Source of the DNA: Metallibacterium scheffleri | Lineage (GTDB): Bacteria > Pseudomonadota > Gammaproteobacteria > Xanthomonadales > Rhodanobacteraceae | DNA: 64,000 bases | Direction of reading: 5' to 3' | Assembly (NCBI RefSeq): GCF_002077135.1 | Contig: NZ_LDOS01000002.1 | Span: 1,761,865 to 1,825,864, forward strand | In this document: in pieces, positions 61,911 to 64,000 of the stretch | Position numbering within the stretch: the stretch's first letter is position 1 | Layout: each line of letters begins with the position of its first letter | Translations under genes and position numbers: made by a program | Notes under the pieces: model-generated | Database searches by the model: none | Told to the model about the DNA's origin: nothing | The model's input: only the letters and a program-made list of their open reading frames with translations

Positions 61911-62755
61911 AGAACTTGATGCGCAACCGCTACCTCATGCTGGTGCTGTTCGCGCTGCTCGGCGCCCTGTTCGCGCCCGCCGTGCTGGCGCAAGTCGCGA
62001 TCACGCCGCAGATCTACACCATCGATCTGGGCAAGGCCGATCAGACGTACTCGTTCCGCCTGATGAACTTCAGCAAGGCCAGCATCCCCATGACGGTGTC
62101 GGTGATCAACTGGACCATGAACGCCAAGGGCGATGTGGAGCCGGCACCGCTGACCGAACAATCGCTGGCGCCCTGGCTGCAGATCAACCCGACGACGTTC
62201 ACGTTGCCGGCCGACGGCTCGCAAGTCGTGCGCTTTGCAATCCGTCCGGCCGTGCCGCTGAGCCCGGGCGAACACCGCGCGATGATTTATTTCAGCCAGC
62301 AGGCGGAAGGTCAGCAGCCCAAGGGCACCTTCCGCGTGCTGTTCCGCCTTGGCGCCGCGGTGTATGCGCGCGTGCCGCCGTACACCATGCAGGGCGAGAT
62401 TCTCAGCGCCAGGCTGGATGCCCACGGCGTGAGCTTCGAGGTGCGCAATACCGGCAACGCCACCGCACGCATGATCGGTGACTACGTCGTCTGGAAGAAA
62501 GGCGCGGTCCCTGCCGGCAGCCCGTGGCCAGCGCAACTCGGCCAGCCCACTTTCAAGCCTCCACTCGGGCTTGCGGCCAGTGGCGCACTGCCGCTGGATG
62601 CCGATCTGCCCGGCCTGACGCGCAGCGTGCGTCTTGAATTCGAGGACAAAAAAGGCCTCGCGCCGGGCGCCTACGTGTTGTTCCTGCGCGGGACCTTCGG
62701 TACGCCCAGCATCACACGCGAGCTGGGCTTTACCGTAGCGCCCGCGGCACACTGA
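61907..62755 (+). CDS. Periplasmic pilus-assembly chaperone-like protein
   Basis: A 282-aa protein with a signal peptide ending AVLAQ. The N-terminal Ig-like domain has VAITPQIYTIDLGKADQTYS, FRLMNFSKASIPMTVSVINW and VVRFAIRPAVPLSPGEHRAMI, matching the first domain of chaperone-usher chaperones (COG3121 type), which cap subunits by donor-strand complementation. The second domain is more divergent, with EVRNTGNATARMIGDYVVW. It precedes the usher by eight bases. Client subunits are presumably the two upstream products. Confidence 0.82.
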   Translation: MKNLMRNRYLMLVLFALLGALFAPAVLAQVAITPQIYTIDLGKADQTYSFRLMNFSKASIPMTVSVINWTMNAKGDVEPAPLTEQSLAPWLQINPTTFTLPADGSQVVRFAIRPAVPLSPGEHRAMIYFSQQAEGQQPKGTFRVLFRLGAAVYARVPPYTMQGEILSARLDAHGVSFEVRNTGNATARMIGDYVVWKKGAVPAGSPWPAQLGQPTFKPPLGLAASGALPLDADLPGLTRSVRLEFEDKKGLAPGAYVLFLRGTFGTPSITRELGFTVAPAAH

Positions 62756-62763
62756 GCCGCGCC

Positions 62764-64000
62764 ATGGAGAGGCGGGCCCGCACCGGTTCGATACGCGGGT
62801 TCGTCGCCGTGTTTGCGCTGATCGCAGCATTTGCCGCGCCCGCGCCCGCGCACGCCGGCGCGGCGCTGGCCGCTGCCCTGCCCGCGCCACCGTCCTATAT
62901 CGCCAGCGCCAGCCATCAGACCCAGGTCGCCGGGTTTTTCCTCGACGGCAAGGACAGTGGCCAGAGCATCAGCCTGCTGCCACTGCCACAGGGCGGTTAT
63001 GCGGTGGATCTGGACCAGTTCGCGCGTCGCATCGGCACGCTGGTGCAGGCGCAGGGCCCGCTGCTGGTCCTGCCCACGCCGCTGGGAAACGCGCAACTGC
63101 AAACGGCGCAGGCGATCCAGCATGACCAGCACCGCTACTTTCCGATCGCACCGCTGGCCAAGGCACTGGGTGCGAAAATCACCTTCGACGAACAGGAATT
63201 CGCGCTGAAAACCGAGCTGCCGTGGAATCCGGGCAGTGCGGCACCCGGCGCCGCGCTGAGCGCGCAGCAGGTCAAGCCCGATATCTATGCGCCCTCGCTG
63301 AGTCTGTCGAGCTGGCACAGCGAGGCCTATTTCACGCGCCTCGGTAACAGCGACACGCTCAGCACCTACACCGACCTCGGCGGCGCACTGGGGCCGGGCT
63401 TCTGGCGCATGAGCTACTACACCAACCCGGGCGGGCAGAACCGCCTCAGCAACTACGGCTGGATTCTCGACCAGGGTAACGGGCGCTGGATGCTGGGCGA
63501 GGACCAGCTCGCGCTGGACCCGCTGCTGCCCTACGCGCAACTCACCGGCGCGCAATACGCGTGGACCAACCAGCCCGGGCTGGTCTACGGCGCAGCCGTG
63601 GGCGCCGATCAACTCGTTGCCAGCCAGTTGCAGGGCGGGCGCACGGTCAGCGGTGGCGATGGCCCACCCGGCGGCATCGCCGAATTGCGTATCAACGGCA
63701 AGGCGATCGCGCGCACCGCGATCCGCCTCGATGGCACCTGGCAATTCCGCGACGTGCTGCTGCGTGGCGACGAGCGCGTGGAAGTGGCGCTATACCAACG
63801 TTTCGGCGACGGCACACCGGTGCGTATCCAGCAAGTCAACGTCGCCAGCAGCGCGCAGGCCTTGCCAGCGGGCACGGTGATTTCCTACGGCGGCGTCGGC
63901 GCCGACGGCAACCCGCTCGACCCCGCGGTCGGCACGCATGGCCTCGGCGGCTTTTACCAGTTGCGCTATGGCCTCAACCAGCAGTGGACGCTGGGCAGCA
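62764..64000 (+). CDS. Outer-membrane usher-like protein, N-terminal part (runs off window)
   Basis: An open frame of 412 complete codons that continues beyond the right edge. After a signal peptide (cleavage likely near PAHAGAAL), residues about 50-145 hold repeated beta/alpha segments (VAGFFLDGKDSGQSISLLPL; FPIAPLAKALGAKITFDEQE) unlike the classical FimD N-domain. Then beta-strand segments such as WRMSYYTNPGGQNRLSNYGW, GRWMLGEDQLALDPLLPYAQ and IAELRINGKAIARTAIRLDG suggest the usher barrel and plug. Position after the chaperone supports usher function. Assignment rests on context and partial pattern. Confidence 0.72.
   Translation, partial: MERRARTGSIRGFVAVFALIAAFAAPAPAHAGAALAAALPAPPSYIASASHQTQVAGFFLDGKDSGQSISLLPLPQGGYAVDLDQFARRIGTLVQAQGPLLVLPTPLGNAQLQTAQAIQHDQHRYFPIAPLAKALGAKITFDEQEFALKTELPWNPGSAAPGAALSAQQVKPDIYAPSLSLSSWHSEAYFTRLGNSDTLSTYTDLGGALGPGFWRMSYYTNPGGQNRLSNYGWILDQGNGRWMLGEDQLALDPLLPYAQLTGAQYAWTNQPGLVYGAAVGADQLVASQLQGGRTVSGGDGPPGGIAELRINGKAIARTAIRLDGTWQFRDVLLRGDERVEVALYQRFGDGTPVRIQQVNVASSAQALPAGTVISYGGVGADGNPLDPAVGTHGLGGFYQLRYGLNQQWTLGS

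Overview
The window is a GC-rich (about 64% by eye), gene-dense chromosomal segment of a gammaproteobacterium. The best fit is the Xanthomonadales/Lysobacterales, perhaps near Rhodanobacteraceae. That placement is inferred from gene content: a SUF operon led by an IscR-like Rrf2 regulator, a plant-type (class II) DAHP synthase, the order tRNA-Tyr/Gly/Thr–tuf–tRNA-Trp–secE, and no rpmJ between secY and rpsM. No rRNA gene or taxon-specific marker is present, so it is an inference only.

Positions 1-6.3 kb hold housekeeping genes: the 5' part of ileS, ribF (with a 51-bp tandem repeat inside it) and murJ on the minus strand; rpsT with a TTG start on the plus strand; then obgE, rpmA, rplU and an exported DUF2059-like protein on the minus strand. 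Positions 6.3-16.1 kb are mainly plus-strand: uvrA, an acyl-CoA thioesterase overlapping it, a complete IS1182-like insertion sequence, a secreted DUF4139-type protein, an enoyl-CoA hydratase/isomerase, an orphan FimT-like pseudopilin, a SET-domain protein, a GNAT acetyltransferase and an orphan HutD.

Positions 16.2-23.4 kb are one tightly overlapping minus-strand SUF iron-sulfur assembly operon: Rrf2 regulator, sufB, a class I methyltransferase, sufC, sufD, sufS, a SufU/IscU-type scaffold, a GNAT enzyme and a Rieske protein. Nearly every junction overlaps by 1 to 7 bases. Positions 23.7-27.9 kb carry two c-type cytochrome genes and the pair dsbB–class II DAHP synthase.

Positions 28.2-60.0 kb are the large minus-strand translation/transcription superoperon: tRNA-Tyr, tRNA-Gly, tRNA-Thr, tuf, tRNA-Trp, secE, nusG, rplKAJL, rpoBC, rpsL, rpsG, fusA, tuf, the S10 and spc clusters, secY, then rpsM-rpsK-rpsD-rpoA-rplQ. 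The two tuf genes encode identical proteins and look identical at DNA level into the 3' flank. Readable promoters and hairpins divide the superoperon; the clearest is a terminator followed by a promoter between secY and rpsM.

Positions 60.4-64.0 kb hold a plus-strand chaperone-usher-type cluster: two exported subunit-like proteins, a periplasmic chaperone and an usher cut by the window end. It is preceded by a near-consensus sigma-54 promoter. I found no CRISPR array, phage or plasmid module. The most unusual signals are the ribF minisatellite and its shared palindrome near rpsL, the extra enzymes inside the SUF operon, and the sigma-54-linked pilus-like cluster.
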